Shown here piece by piece: positions 26,380 through 34,297 of a stretch of 64,000 bases of DNA. This DNA is from Pseudomonadota bacterium (GTDB lineage: Bacteria; Pseudomonadota; Gammaproteobacteria; Xanthomonadales; Xanthomonadaceae), in the NCBI GenBank assembly GCA_021821195.1, contig JAKACT010000002.1, forward strand, positions 1 to 64,000. Reading direction: 5' to 3'. The translations under genes were made by a program, and so were the position numbers. Within the stretch, counting starts at the first letter, position 1. Each line of letters begins with the position of its first letter. The notes under the pieces are model-generated. The model was not told the DNA's origin, did not search any database, and saw only the letters and a program-made list of their open reading frames with translations.

Positions 26380-27141
26380 ATGCGGGGCAGGATCATCCAT
26401 TACAACGGCAGCGACGGACGGGGTTTGCTCGCCGCCGCCGACCGCCAACTCCCATTCGAGATCGCGCAGTGGCGCAGCGACACCGCGCCAGCGGTCAACG
26501 CGACGGTCGAGCTGGCGATGGATGGCGACACGCTGGTCGGCGTCACCCGGGTGCCGGACGACGTCCTGCTCAAGGAGAAAGCCGGGCAAATAGCCAGCAG
26601 GCTCGGCGCCGCAGGCGGTGCGGCCCTGCACACGCTGGCCGCACCCGACGCCGGCGCGCCGCGCGGCTGGGTCAATTACCTGGGCAAGCCGCTGCTGGTT
26701 GCGCAGGCCGTGTTCGCCCTGTCGGCGTTGGCCCTGCCCTACCTGTCGATCGATCCGGGCTTCGGCGGTGGCCGCAGTTTCACGCTGACCGGCCTTTCCA
26801 CGCTGTCCGAACAGCTGGGCGCCTCGGTTGGTGGCGCGTTCTGGGTATGGCTGGCGATCTTGTCGATCGTGCTGCCGTTGGCTTGGAAGGCGCGTTGGGC
26901 CTGGTTGGCACTGGTGCTGCCGCTGCTGGCTACGTTGAAGCCGCTGCTGGACATTGCTTCCGGCGTGCGCAAAGCCGCCAGCGGCATGGAGCAGATGCTC
27001 GGCTCCGGGGTCGGCGGTCGGATGGCGCAACAGCTGGTGGACATGCTCGACCCCGGCCTTGGCCTGTGGATTTGCCTGCTGTCCGCTCTTTTCATCGCCG
27101 CACTCGGCGCCAAGCGCGCGCTGCTGCCGCCTGCCGCCTGA
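26380..27141 (+). CDS. Membrane protein with cold-shock-like N terminus
   Basis: The protein has 253 residues. The first 58 residues (MRGRIIHYNGSDGRGLLAAADRQLPFEI ... DTLVGVTRV) have the strand spacing and the GRGLLA-type turn of cold-shock/OB folds. After a linker come about four or five hydrophobic helices (roughly 97-120, 137-160, 165-185 and 222-245). The third and fourth are joined by IASGVRKAASGMEQMLGSGVGG. I cannot name a function. It is the first of four plus-strand genes divergent from the kinase gene. The ATG follows CCGGAGGCAACCG, a good ribosome site. Confidence 0.72.
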   Translation: MRGRIIHYNGSDGRGLLAAADRQLPFEIAQWRSDTAPAVNATVELAMDGDTLVGVTRVPDDVLLKEKAGQIASRLGAAGGAALHTLAAPDAGAPRGWVNYLGKPLLVAQAVFALSALALPYLSIDPGFGGGRSFTLTGLSTLSEQLGASVGGAFWVWLAILSIVLPLAWKARWAWLALVLPLLATLKPLLDIASGVRKAASGMEQMLGSGVGGRMAQQLVDMLDPGLGLWICLLSALFIAALGAKRALLPPAA

Positions 27142-27185
27142 TTCCCACGCACATCTTTTCCCTATCCACGAACGGAGAACCCACC

Positions 27186-28025
27186 ATGCGCAATTCCACC
27201 CTCCTGTTGATGCTCGCCGTGGCGCTGGCCCTGTCCGCCTGCAAGAAGGATGACGATGCCACCAACAATACCGCCACGCCCAGCGGCCTGCTGGGCCAAG
27301 CCGCCGACAAGGCCAAGGCCGAGGGCGCCGCCGCGGCACTGCCGCAGCCGGACGCCAGCAAGCCGCTATCCAGCTACAGGAAGCTGGGCGACAACAATGC
27401 CGATGCCATGTTCCTGTATCAGGCCGTCTCCAGTCTGCCGCCGGACTACGAAAAGCTGGCGAACGGCATTTCAAAGGAGTTTCGTGACACCAGCGACAGC
27501 TTCCGCAAACAGGAGCTTCTCGTCGCGCTGAAGCCGCAGATGGAACAGCAGATCGCACAGGCAAAGGCATCGCCGTACGGCTACATCACGCTCAAGTACA
27601 ACAACAACCTGGAAGCCTACGATTTCCAGCGCAAGGGCTTCCCCGTGTTCTCCTTTGGCGAGAACACCCAGAAGGAGCACTTGGGGGATTACAGCTTCGG
27701 CAAAACCCTCAACTGGGTGAACAGGGGCCAGGTGGCGTTTGCGCCGGTTGGAGACGAAGCCGCGGCGCGCTTGATCGAGCGCATGCGTACCAAGGATCGA
27801 TACGACAACCCGCCGCTGCTAAACGTCTACTTCTTCGCGCAGTCCGCGAACCTCAACTCTGACGAAATCAACGCGGTAGTCACGCGCGTGCAGATCATCG
27901 ACAAGTCCGGCCGCGTCCTGGCCGAGTACGGGCCGGATGGCAGCGTTTCCGCAACGCCGGAAGCCGCACCGGAATCCGCCCCAGCCGACGCCGCCAGTAT
28001 CGCCGCCGACATGCTGGGCGGCTGA
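27186..28025 (+). CDS. DUF4852-like lipoprotein
   Basis: The protein has 279 residues. The signal peptide ends in the lipobox ALSAC (Cys19). A short charged and Asn/Thr-rich linker leads to a domain from about residue 60 (SSYRKLGDNNADAMFLYQAVSSLPPDYEKLA) through LNVYFFAQSANLNSDEINAVVTRVQIIDKSGRVLAEYGPDG. This order resembles DUF4852 proteins, which have no known function. The C terminus is Ala/Pro-rich. It follows the previous gene by 44 bp with a clear GGAGA, so the two are probably one transcription unit. Confidence 0.78.
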   Translation: MRNSTLLLMLAVALALSACKKDDDATNNTATPSGLLGQAADKAKAEGAAAALPQPDASKPLSSYRKLGDNNADAMFLYQAVSSLPPDYEKLANGISKEFRDTSDSFRKQELLVALKPQMEQQIAQAKASPYGYITLKYNNNLEAYDFQRKGFPVFSFGENTQKEHLGDYSFGKTLNWVNRGQVAFAPVGDEAAARLIERMRTKDRYDNPPLLNVYFFAQSANLNSDEINAVVTRVQIIDKSGRVLAEYGPDGSVSATPEAAPESAPADAASIAADMLGG

Positions 28026-28075
28026 AGACCAGCCGCAAAGAATCCAGCGCCACCATCACAAATCAGGGAAACACC

Positions 28076-28294
28076 ATGGAAATCGCAATTCTTCTTCTGC
28101 TGATGCTGGTTGTACTCGGCATTGCCGCCCTCGGCTTCTGGTTCTGGATGCTGGTGGACTGCCTCTCGAAGGAACCATCCGACGGCAACGACAAAGTCGT
28201 CTGGACGCTGGTCATCTTCTTCTTCAACGTACTCGGCGCACTGCTCTATTTCTTCATCCGTCGCCCAAGGCGCAAGCAACTGCACGGGCATTGA
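28076..28294 (+). CDS. Small membrane protein with PLDc_N domain
   Basis: The protein has 72 residues and two transmembrane helices. The first runs into FWFWMLVDCLSKE and the second is DKVVWTLVIFFFNVLGALLYFFIRRPRR. This is the PLDc_N pattern found at the start of cardiolipin synthases and in stand-alone small membrane proteins (related to YxlE/Ctp-type helpers). It has no phospholipase domain. It is third in the plus-strand cluster, 50 bp after the lipoprotein gene. Confidence 0.85.
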   Translation: MEIAILLLLMLVVLGIAALGFWFWMLVDCLSKEPSDGNDKVVWTLVIFFFNVLGALLYFFIRRPRRKQLHGH

Positions 28295-28344
28295 AACCGG
28301 CGATGGAAGCCGTCGACTCAACCGGATCAACCAGGAGGCAAACC

Positions 28345-29040
28345 ATGAACATCCGCCCTATTTCAGTGGTCGTATTGCTGTTGATTTCCATGCCCGCCTT
28401 CGCGCAAAGCGCGGCGCAGTTGAAGCAGGAGAACCAGCGCCTGAAGGCCGAATTGCAGGCCCTGCAGTCCCAATGTCCGTCCTCCACGCCTGCCGGCATG
28501 AACTGGCAGGGGGAGGCCCTGCAAGCCAGGCTCGACTCCGTGCGGATGGGTTGGCCAAAAGCCGGAACCGTGGAGGTCACGGTCACGGCCACCATCCGCA
28601 ACACCAGCCCATCGCCGATGATCGTGAACTACCTCAGCAAATCCATGACTGTCGTCGATGACAACGGCTACCGATACGGCACCAAGCAGTACAGCCCCGA
28701 GACCGATTCCGTGAAGGGCATTCCGATCTACGGCCAGTATGGAAACCGCAGTGTCGATACCACCGCGATCATTTCCGCTGGCGGCACCCGCACCATCACC
28801 TTCGTCGTCGGTCGCCGCATGGACAGCGGCCAGACGCCAGGCAGCCGCCTCGACATCAACGCTACTTTCGTGCAGTTCGAGGACCTTGGCCAGGGCCGCA
28901 TCCGCAAGGTACGCGACTTCCCGGTCGCCTTCACCAACGCCACGGCATCGACCCGCGGCGCGTCTTCCGCCATCGGCAGGCAGGCTTCCGGCATCGTGGA
29001 CCAAGCCTCCGACGCAATCATCAGCCGGCTGATCAAATAG
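28345..29040 (+). CDS. Exported coiled-coil plus beta-domain protein, unknown function
   Basis: The protein has 231 residues with a signal peptide ending SMPAFA-QS. A short coiled coil follows ([21 protein letters not shown], about 23-43), then a beta-rich domain ([58 protein letters not shown]) that looks immunoglobulin-like, as in DUF4352-type proteins. The final 30 residues are Ser/Ala-rich with a possible amphipathic helix. The ATG has AGGAGG eight bases upstream. It is the last gene of the four-gene cluster, and a long hairpin lies 30 bp after its stop. Confidence 0.7.
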   Translation: MNIRPISVVVLLLISMPAFAQSAAQLKQENQRLKAELQALQSQCPSSTPAGMNWQGEALQARLDSVRMGWPKAGTVEVTVTATIRNTSPSPMIVNYLSKSMTVVDDNGYRYGTKQYSPETDSVKGIPIYGQYGNRSVDTTAIISAGGTRTITFVVGRRMDSGQTPGSRLDINATFVQFEDLGQGRIRKVRDFPVAFTNATASTRGASSAIGRQASGIVDQASDAIISRLIK

Positions 29041-29069
29041 CCCGACGCAAGCAACGCCGCAAGTCCAAA

Positions 29070-29105
29070 CGCAGGCTGTACCGGGGTGCCCCGGCGCAGC
29101 CTGCG
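29070..29105. terminator. Long intergenic hairpin (candidate terminator)
   Basis: A 9-bp outer stem CGCAGGCTG/CAGCCTGCG (29070-29078 with 29097-29105) contains an inner CCGGGG/CCCCGG stem. No T-run follows, so it is at best a weak terminator or a barrier to RNA decay between the envelope gene cluster and hemF. Confidence 0.5.
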
Positions 29106-29129
29106 GCATGCGGGTCCTACAATGCCCGC

Positions 29130-30062
29130 ATGGACATCCCCGACATCGACAGCGTCCGCAGCTACCTCACCGGCCTGCAGGACCGCATCTGCGCCGCCAT
29201 CGAAGGCGCCGACGGCAGCGCGCGCTTCAGCGAGGACGCGTGGACGAAGGATCCCGCCAGCTCGCCGATCCGCGGCGGCGGGCGCACCCGGGTGCTGCGC
29301 GAGGGCGCGGTGTTCGAGCAGGCCGGCATCGGTTTTTCCGACGTGGCCGGCAACCGCCTGCCGCCATCCGCGAGTGCCGGCCGTCCGGAACTGGCCGGTG
29401 CGTCGTGGCGCGCGGTGGGCGTGTCGCTGGTGTTCCATCCGCGCAATCCGTACCTGCCGACCACGCATGCCAACGTGCGCCATTTCCGCGCCGAGCGCGA
29501 CGGCGAAACCGTGGCCTGGTGGTTCGGCGGCGGCTTCGACCTGACCCCGTTCTATCCGTTCTTTGATGACGTGCTGCACTGGCACCGCACCGCGCGCGCG
29601 CTGTGCGAACCGTTCGGCGCGCAGGCGCGCTACGACGCGCACAAGAAATGGTGCGACGAGTACTTCTTCCTCAAGCACCGCGACGAAACCCGCGGCGTGG
29701 GCGGGCTGTTCTTCGATGACCTGCACGGCGACTTCGACGACTGCTTCGGCTACATGCGCGCGGTCGGCGACGGCTTCCTCGATGCCTACCTGCCCATCGT
29801 CGAACACCGCAAGGACACGCCCTACGGCGAGCGCGAGCGCCAGTTCCAGCTGTACCGGCGCGGCCGCTACGTGGAGTTCAACCTGGTGTTCGACCGCGGC
29901 ACGCTGTTCGGCCTGCAGAGCGGCGGCCGCACCGAATCGATCCTGATGAGCCTGCCGCCGCTGGTGCGCTGGGAATACGGCTACCAGCCCGAGGCCGGCA
30001 GCGCCGAGGCGCGGCTGGCCGACTACCTGCGTCCGCGCGACTGGCTGGCCGAGCTGGCCTGA
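29130..30062 (+). CDS. hemF: Oxygen-dependent coproporphyrinogen III oxidase
   Basis: The protein has 310 residues, the usual HemF size. [45 protein letters not shown] and [28 protein letters not shown] are highly conserved HemF stretches. [31 protein letters not shown] follows toward the end. It decarboxylates two propionate groups with O2 on the way to heme. The stop is directly abutted by that of the convergent arginase gene. Its presence suits an aerobic lifestyle. Confidence 0.97.
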   Translation: MDIPDIDSVRSYLTGLQDRICAAIEGADGSARFSEDAWTKDPASSPIRGGGRTRVLREGAVFEQAGIGFSDVAGNRLPPSASAGRPELAGASWRAVGVSLVFHPRNPYLPTTHANVRHFRAERDGETVAWWFGGGFDLTPFYPFFDDVLHWHRTARALCEPFGAQARYDAHKKWCDEYFFLKHRDETRGVGGLFFDDLHGDFDDCFGYMRAVGDGFLDAYLPIVEHRKDTPYGERERQFQLYRRGRYVEFNLVFDRGTLFGLQSGGRTESILMSLPPLVRWEYGYQPEAGSAEARLADYLRPRDWLAELA

Positions 30063-30986
30063 TCAGTCGCGCATCAGGGTGGACTTGCCGAACAGGCTTT
30101 CCACCAGATCCACTGCCAGCTTGGCGGTGGCGTTGCGGCGGTCCAGCGCAGGGTTCACCTCGACCAGGTCGAGCGAGCCCAAGCGGCCGCTGTCGGCGAC
30201 CATCTCCATGATCAGCTGCGCCTCGCGGTAGTTCACGCCGCCGGGCACGCGGGTGCCGGTGCCGGGCGCGATCGACGGGTCCAGCATGTCGACGTCGAAG
30301 CTGACGTGCAGGTGGGTGTCGGCATCCACGCCTTCCAGCGCTTCTTCCATCGCGCGGCGCATGCCGACTTCGTCGATGTAGCGCATGTCGTAGATGTCGA
30401 GGCCGTGTTCCTTGACCAGCTGCTTCTCGCCCGGATCGACCGAGCGGATGCCGATCTGGCGTACCTGCGCCGGGGTGATCGCCGGCACCGCGCCGCCCAG
30501 CGTGGTCAGCGCCTCCGGGCCCATCCCGCACAGGCAGGCCACCGGCATGCCGTGGATGTTGCCGCTGGGGGTGAGCGCACTGGTGTTGAAGTCGGCGTGC
30601 GCGTCCAGCCACAGCACCCGCAGTTTTTTGCCGGTCTCGCGGCAGTGCGCGGCGACGGCGGCAATCGAACCGATGGCGAGGCAGTGGTCGCCGCCCAGCA
30701 GGATCGGCATGCGGCCGGCGCGCAGCTCGCGGATGCTGGTGTCGAAGACGCCGCGGTTCCACGCGGTGACTTCCGCCAGATGGCGATAGCCGTCCACCGG
30801 CGGGCTGACCGGATTACGCGGGCCCGGGACGTCGCCGATATCGCGCGCGTCGACGCCGCGGGCGGCGATGGCCTCCACCAGCCCGGCCACCCGCAGCGCT
30901 TCCGGTCCCATCGAGGCGCCGCGCCGGGACGCGCCGATGTCGGTGGGCACGCCGAACACGGAAACGGGCGGATAGGCACGGGTCAT
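30063..30986 (-). CDS. rocF: Arginase
   Basis: The protein has 307 residues. GGDHCLAIGS, WLDAHADFNT, GNIHGMPVA and SFDVDMLDPSIAPGTGTRVPGG hold the two-manganese ligands of the ureohydrolase family. The N-terminal FGVPTDIGASRRGASMGPEALR is typical of RocF-type arginase rather than agmatinase. It splits arginine to ornithine and urea. No arginine-degradation partner is adjacent. The start chosen is MTRAYPPVS, and upstream in-frame Met residues would add unrelated sequence. A tRNA gene lies upstream on the same strand. Confidence 0.94.
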   Translation of the reverse strand: MTRAYPPVSVFGVPTDIGASRRGASMGPEALRVAGLVEAIAARGVDARDIGDVPGPRNPVSPPVDGYRHLAEVTAWNRGVFDTSIRELRAGRMPILLGGDHCLAIGSIAAVAAHCRETGKKLRVLWLDAHADFNTSALTPSGNIHGMPVACLCGMGPEALTTLGGAVPAITPAQVRQIGIRSVDPGEKQLVKEHGLDIYDMRYIDEVGMRRAMEEALEGVDADTHLHVSFDVDMLDPSIAPGTGTRVPGGVNYREAQLIMEMVADSGRLGSLDLVEVNPALDRRNATAKLAVDLVESLFGKSTLMRD

Positions 30987-31028
30987 GGTGACTCCAGGCG
31001 CTGGCAAGAGCGCGGATGCTGGCGGGAG

Positions 31029-31104
31029 TGGTGCCGCTTGTCCGAATCGAACGGACGACCTGCTGTTTACAAGACAGCTGCTCTACCAACTGAGCTAAAG
31101 CGGC
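31029..31104 (-). tRNA. tRNA-Thr (anticodon UGU), CCA encoded
   Basis: The reverse complement folds into a full cloverleaf. The acceptor is GCCGCTT/AAGCGGC, the D arm GCTC-AGTTGGTAGA-GAGC, and the anticodon stem GCTGT/ACAGC around the loop CTTGTAA with anticodon TGT. The T arm is GTCCG-TTCGATT-CGGAC, discriminator A. The 3' CCA is present in the DNA at 31029-31031. It decodes ACA threonine codons. Confidence 0.97.
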
Positions 31105-31160
31105 GGGCAGCCGATTCTATCAGGCGACATGATCGCCGCCGGGCGCGCTGCAGCGCGCCC

Positions 31161-31895
31161 TCAGCGCAGCTGCGCGCAGTCCAGCGGCTGCGCGCGCGCG
31201 ATCCGCGCCAGCGCGGCGCGGTCCGCGCCCGCCGGCAGGCGCGCGTCCAGCCACGCCTGCGCGGGGGTGCCGCCAACCGGCTCCACCTGCGCCTGCACGC
31301 CCTTGCCCTGCAGTTCCGTCTGCCGCCTGCGCGCGCCGGTCTCGCTGCTGAAGCGGCCCAGCGCGATGCTGTTGGCGTCCGCGCCTTCGGTCATCACGAA
31401 CAGGTCGGCCACGCCCGCGGCCTTGAGCCGCTCGGCCGTCGCCACCGCCGCCTCGCGCGTGGGCTGCGCCGGCAAGAACACCTTCCAGCCGCGCACGCCG
31501 CGGGCGCGCTCGTCGAAGGCCACCACCGTGACGCCGGCCGCGGCCAGCGCCGTGCGCGCAACATTGCGGGCGGCAGGATCAGCGAACGGTCCGAAGCGCA
31601 GGCAGGCGGCAGCCTGTTCGACCGCGCTGGGGGCAGCGGGCGCGGGCGTGGCCATGGGCGTGCCGGGCGCCGCAGCCGGCAATGTCGCGGGGGCCGCCGG
31701 GGAAGGCGCGGCCGCTGCGTCGGCCGTCGCCTGCACGGCGGGCGGGGACGTCGCCGGCGCTTCCTTCAGCAGGCGCAGCCCCGGCGCGGGAGCGGCCATC
31801 CCGGTGGCAACGCCGGGCTGCGGCTGGAACAGCCACCAACCGGCGGCGCCCAGGTTGAGCATCACGAGGATCACGATGGCGGCGCGCAGCAGCAT
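31161..31895 (-). CDS. SPOR-domain-like membrane protein
   Basis: The protein has 244 residues. An N-terminal helix (about 4-23) is followed by an Ala/Pro-rich linker (about 30-90) and a C-terminal region CLRFGPFADPAARNVARTALAAAGVTVVAF ... GWKVFLPAQPTREAAVATAERLKAAGVADLFVM. Its spacing of strands and helices fits a peptidoglycan-binding SPOR fold, probably with a second copy after GRFSSETGARRRQTEL. SPOR proteins bind denuded glycan at division sites. It follows coaX with nine bases between, so it should share the birA-coaX transcript. The linker is low-complexity and its exact length is not meaningful. Confidence 0.72.
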   Translation of the reverse strand: MLLRAAIVILVMLNLGAAGWWLFQPQPGVATGMAAPAPGLRLLKEAPATSPPAVQATADAAAAPSPAAPATLPAAAPGTPMATPAPAAPSAVEQAAACLRFGPFADPAARNVARTALAAAGVTVVAFDERARGVRGWKVFLPAQPTREAAVATAERLKAAGVADLFVMTEGADANSIALGRFSSETGARRRQTELQGKGVQAQVEPVGGTPAQAWLDARLPAGADRAALARIARAQPLDCAQLR

Positions 31896-31904
31896 CGGGC
31901 GAGT

Positions 31905-32624
31905 TTATGCGATCCGCAGCGCGTGCCAGCGCGCCAGGCCCTGCAGCACCGCATCCGGCGCCCAGGCGTGCGCCGGCAGCCGCGCGCGCAGCACCCGCGC
32001 GCCACCGCCGTGCAGGTGCAGGACGGGCGCGGCGCCCAGCAGCGCCTGCGCGGCGTGCAGGCTGCGCTCGACCAGCGCGAGCGCGGCGCCGTCGCAGCCG
32101 GAGGCGAGCGCGTGATGAGTGTCGTCGGCGAACTCCGCATAGTCGCCGCCGGCGGCCGGCAGCTGCGCCGCGCGCGCATGCAGTGCCTCGCGCATCAGCT
32201 GCGGCGAAGGCGCGATGCGACCGCCGCGGTGGCGGCCTTCGCCATCCAGCAGGTCGATGGTAAGCGCGGTGCCGACGCCGACCACCAGCGCCGGCCCGCT
32301 ACCGCACAGCCCCAGCATCGCCAGGAAACGGTCCACACCCAAGTGCGCAGGCTCGGCGTAGGCGATCCGCAGCGGCCCCAGCGCCGTTTCGGTGTGTACC
32401 CGGTGCAGGCGCACGAAGCGCGCACACAGCGCATCCAGCAGCGCCACCCGCCGCGTTTCCGCGGCCACGCTGGCAATGCAGGCGACCTCGCCGGCCGGCA
32501 GCGCGTCCAGCCAGGCGTCGGCCTCGTCATGGGCGATCGCGCGCACCTCGCCCACGCTGCCGTCGGGCCGCAGCGGCGCGCATTTCAGGCGGGTGTTGCC
32601 GAGATCGAACAGCCAAGTGGTCAT
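31905..32624 (-). CDS. coaX: Type III pantothenate kinase
   Basis: The protein has 239 residues. DLGNTRLK (about 7-14) is the ASKHA-fold phosphate-1 motif, VGVGTALTIDLLDGEGRHRGGRIAPS the central motif, and LGAAPVLHLHGGGARVL a late segment. CoaX phosphorylates pantothenate in CoA synthesis and needs a monovalent cation. Its start overlaps the birA stop by four bases (ATGA), which is the common birA-coaX coupling in proteobacteria. Confidence 0.92.
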   Translation of the reverse strand: MTTWLFDLGNTRLKCAPLRPDGSVGEVRAIAHDEADAWLDALPAGEVACIASVAAETRRVALLDALCARFVRLHRVHTETALGPLRIAYAEPAHLGVDRFLAMLGLCGSGPALVVGVGTALTIDLLDGEGRHRGGRIAPSPQLMREALHARAAQLPAAGGDYAEFADDTHHALASGCDGAALALVERSLHAAQALLGAAPVLHLHGGGARVLRARLPAHAWAPDAVLQGLARWHALRIA

Positions 32625-33634
32625 GCCTGCCCCGCCTCCGCCCGCGCGGCGCGCACGCTGACGTCGCCCGCGTGGACCAGGTGGATGTCGCCGGTGTCGT
32701 CGCGCACCCGCAGCGCGCCATCCTCCGCGATGCCCAGCGCCTGCGCATCCCAGCTGCGCGTGGCCTCATGCACCTGCACCGGCCGTCCGGCCAGCGTATC
32801 CAGCGCCGCATAGCGCGGCAGGAACGGCGCCAGCCCCTGTGCATCGAACACGTCCAGCGCGGGCAGCAGCTGCGCCAGCAGACCGGCCGCCAGCACGTTG
32901 CGCGGGGGGGGGGCCGGCGCCAGTGCGGACAGCTGCGTCCACGGCTGGTCGATGGCGCTGGAAAAGGCTGCCGGCATGCGCACATTGACGCCGATGCCGA
33001 CGACCGCGCGCGCCGCGCCGCCGGCTTCGCCGCCGCCCTCCACCAGCAGCCCGCCGAGCTTGCGCAGGCCGCCGCCATCGTCGACCACCAGATCGTTCGG
33101 CCACTTCAACCGCAGCTGCGGGAAGCCCAGCGCCTGCAGCGCCTCGCAGGCGGCCACCCCGGCCACCAGGCTCAGGCCGCCCAGTCGCGCCAATCCGCCC
33201 TCGAACCGCCGCGCCAGCGACAGGTACAGGTGCGCGGCCAGCGGCGACGCCCACTCGCGGCCACGCCGGCCGCGCCCGCCGGTCTGGCGTTCGGCCAGCA
33301 GCACCGCGCACCCATGTGCGGGGGTGTCGCGCCGGAGCAGTTCGCTGTTGGTGGAATCCAGCGACCACGCCACCTCCAGATCGGCCAGCCCGGTGTGCAC
33401 CGATGCCGGCAGGGCGGCGCGGATGGCGTCGACGTCCAGCAGGTCCAGCGGCTGCGAAAGGTGGTAGCCGCGCCCCGGCGCCGCCTCGATGGCGATGCCC
33501 GCGTCGCGCAGCGCCTCGATCCGCTTCCAGACCGCGGCGCGGGTCAGCCCGGCCTCGCCGGCCAGCACGTCGCCGCTGACCGGCCCGCCAGCCAGACGCT
33601 GCAACAGCGCGCGTTCGCCGCGGGCGTCGCTCAT
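32621..33634 (-). CDS. birA: Biotin-protein ligase / biotin operon repressor BirA
   Basis: The protein has 337 residues. Residues 1-60 form a winged helix (LLQRLAGGPVSGDVLAGEAGLTRAAVWKRIEALRDAGI), so this is the bifunctional BirA. GRGRRGREW (120-128) and KWPNDLVV are the biotin and adenylate site motifs. A DNA tract of ten consecutive G (32904-32913, read as C on the coding strand) encodes a run of Pro in LAPAPPPRNVL. The frame is open on both sides. The start overlaps the plsY stop by four bases. Confidence 0.92.
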   Translation of the reverse strand: MSDARGERALLQRLAGGPVSGDVLAGEAGLTRAAVWKRIEALRDAGIAIEAAPGRGYHLSQPLDLLDVDAIRAALPASVHTGLADLEVAWSLDSTNSELLRRDTPAHGCAVLLAERQTGGRGRRGREWASPLAAHLYLSLARRFEGGLARLGGLSLVAGVAACEALQALGFPQLRLKWPNDLVVDDGGGLRKLGGLLVEGGGEAGGAARAVVGIGVNVRMPAAFSSAIDQPWTQLSALAPAPPPRNVLAAGLLAQLLPALDVFDAQGLAPFLPRYAALDTLAGRPVQVHEATRSWDAQALGIAEDGALRVRDDTGDIHLVHAGDVSVRAARAEAGQA

Positions 33635-34251
33635 GCGCGGGCGTCCCGGCGGCGCAGCAGGCGCGCGCGCTCGAAGCGCGATTCGGTGCCATGCCGCAGC
33701 CGCTGCAGGTTGCCGCGATGGGTGAAGGCGAGGAACAGTGCCAGCGCGACGGAAAACACCAGCCGCGACGCACCTGCATCGAACAACCAGCCCCACAGCG
33801 GCAGGCTGGCCGCCGCCAACACCGTGGACAGCCCGACGTAACCGGTGGCCACCAGCACCAGCAGCCACACGCCCAGCAGCAGCGGCACGGCCAGCGGCCA
33901 CAGCACCAGCAGCGCGCCGACCGCGGTGGCGGCGCCCTTGCCGCCGCGGAAGCCGTGCCAGACCGGCCAGACATGGCCCACCACTGCCAGCCCCGCCGCC
34001 GGATAAGCCCACTCCGGTGCGAAGCGCAGCGCCAGCCACGCCGCCAACGCGCCCTTGCCGACGTCTATCAGCACCACCCCCAGCGCGAAGCGCAGGCCCT
34101 GGGTGCGGAACGCGTTGGTGCCGCCGGCGTTGCCGCTGCCCATGGTGCGCACGTCGACCCCGCGCAGCCGGCCCAGCAGCAGGCTGCCGGACAGCGAGCC
34201 CAGCAGGTAGGCGACACACAGCAGGCAGGCGGCGGCGAGTACGGGCGACAT
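33631..34251 (-). CDS. plsY: Acyl-phosphate:glycerol-3-phosphate acyltransferase PlsY
   Basis: The protein has 206 residues with five or more hydrophobic helices. SLSGSLLLGRLRGVDVRTMGSGNAGGTNAFR (about 19-49) and HVWPVWHGFRGGKGAATAVG carry the two most conserved PlsY loops, both with the G-S-G-N and GGKGAAT motifs. It makes lysophosphatidate from acyl-phosphate and glycerol-3-phosphate (the product of GpsA, also in this window). The C-terminal 35 residues are Arg-rich and face the cytoplasm. It precedes birA and coaX in a coupled run. Confidence 0.94.
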   Translation of the reverse strand: MSPVLAAACLLCVAYLLGSLSGSLLLGRLRGVDVRTMGSGNAGGTNAFRTQGLRFALGVVLIDVGKGALAAWLALRFAPEWAYPAAGLAVVGHVWPVWHGFRGGKGAATAVGALLVLWPLAVPLLLGVWLLVLVATGYVGLSTVLAAASLPLWGWLFDAGASRLVFSVALALFLAFTHRGNLQRLRHGTESRFERARLLRRRDARA

Positions 34252-34297
34252 CCTTCGATGATACGCAGCGCGGCCACCCGCCCGCACCCGGATCGCG

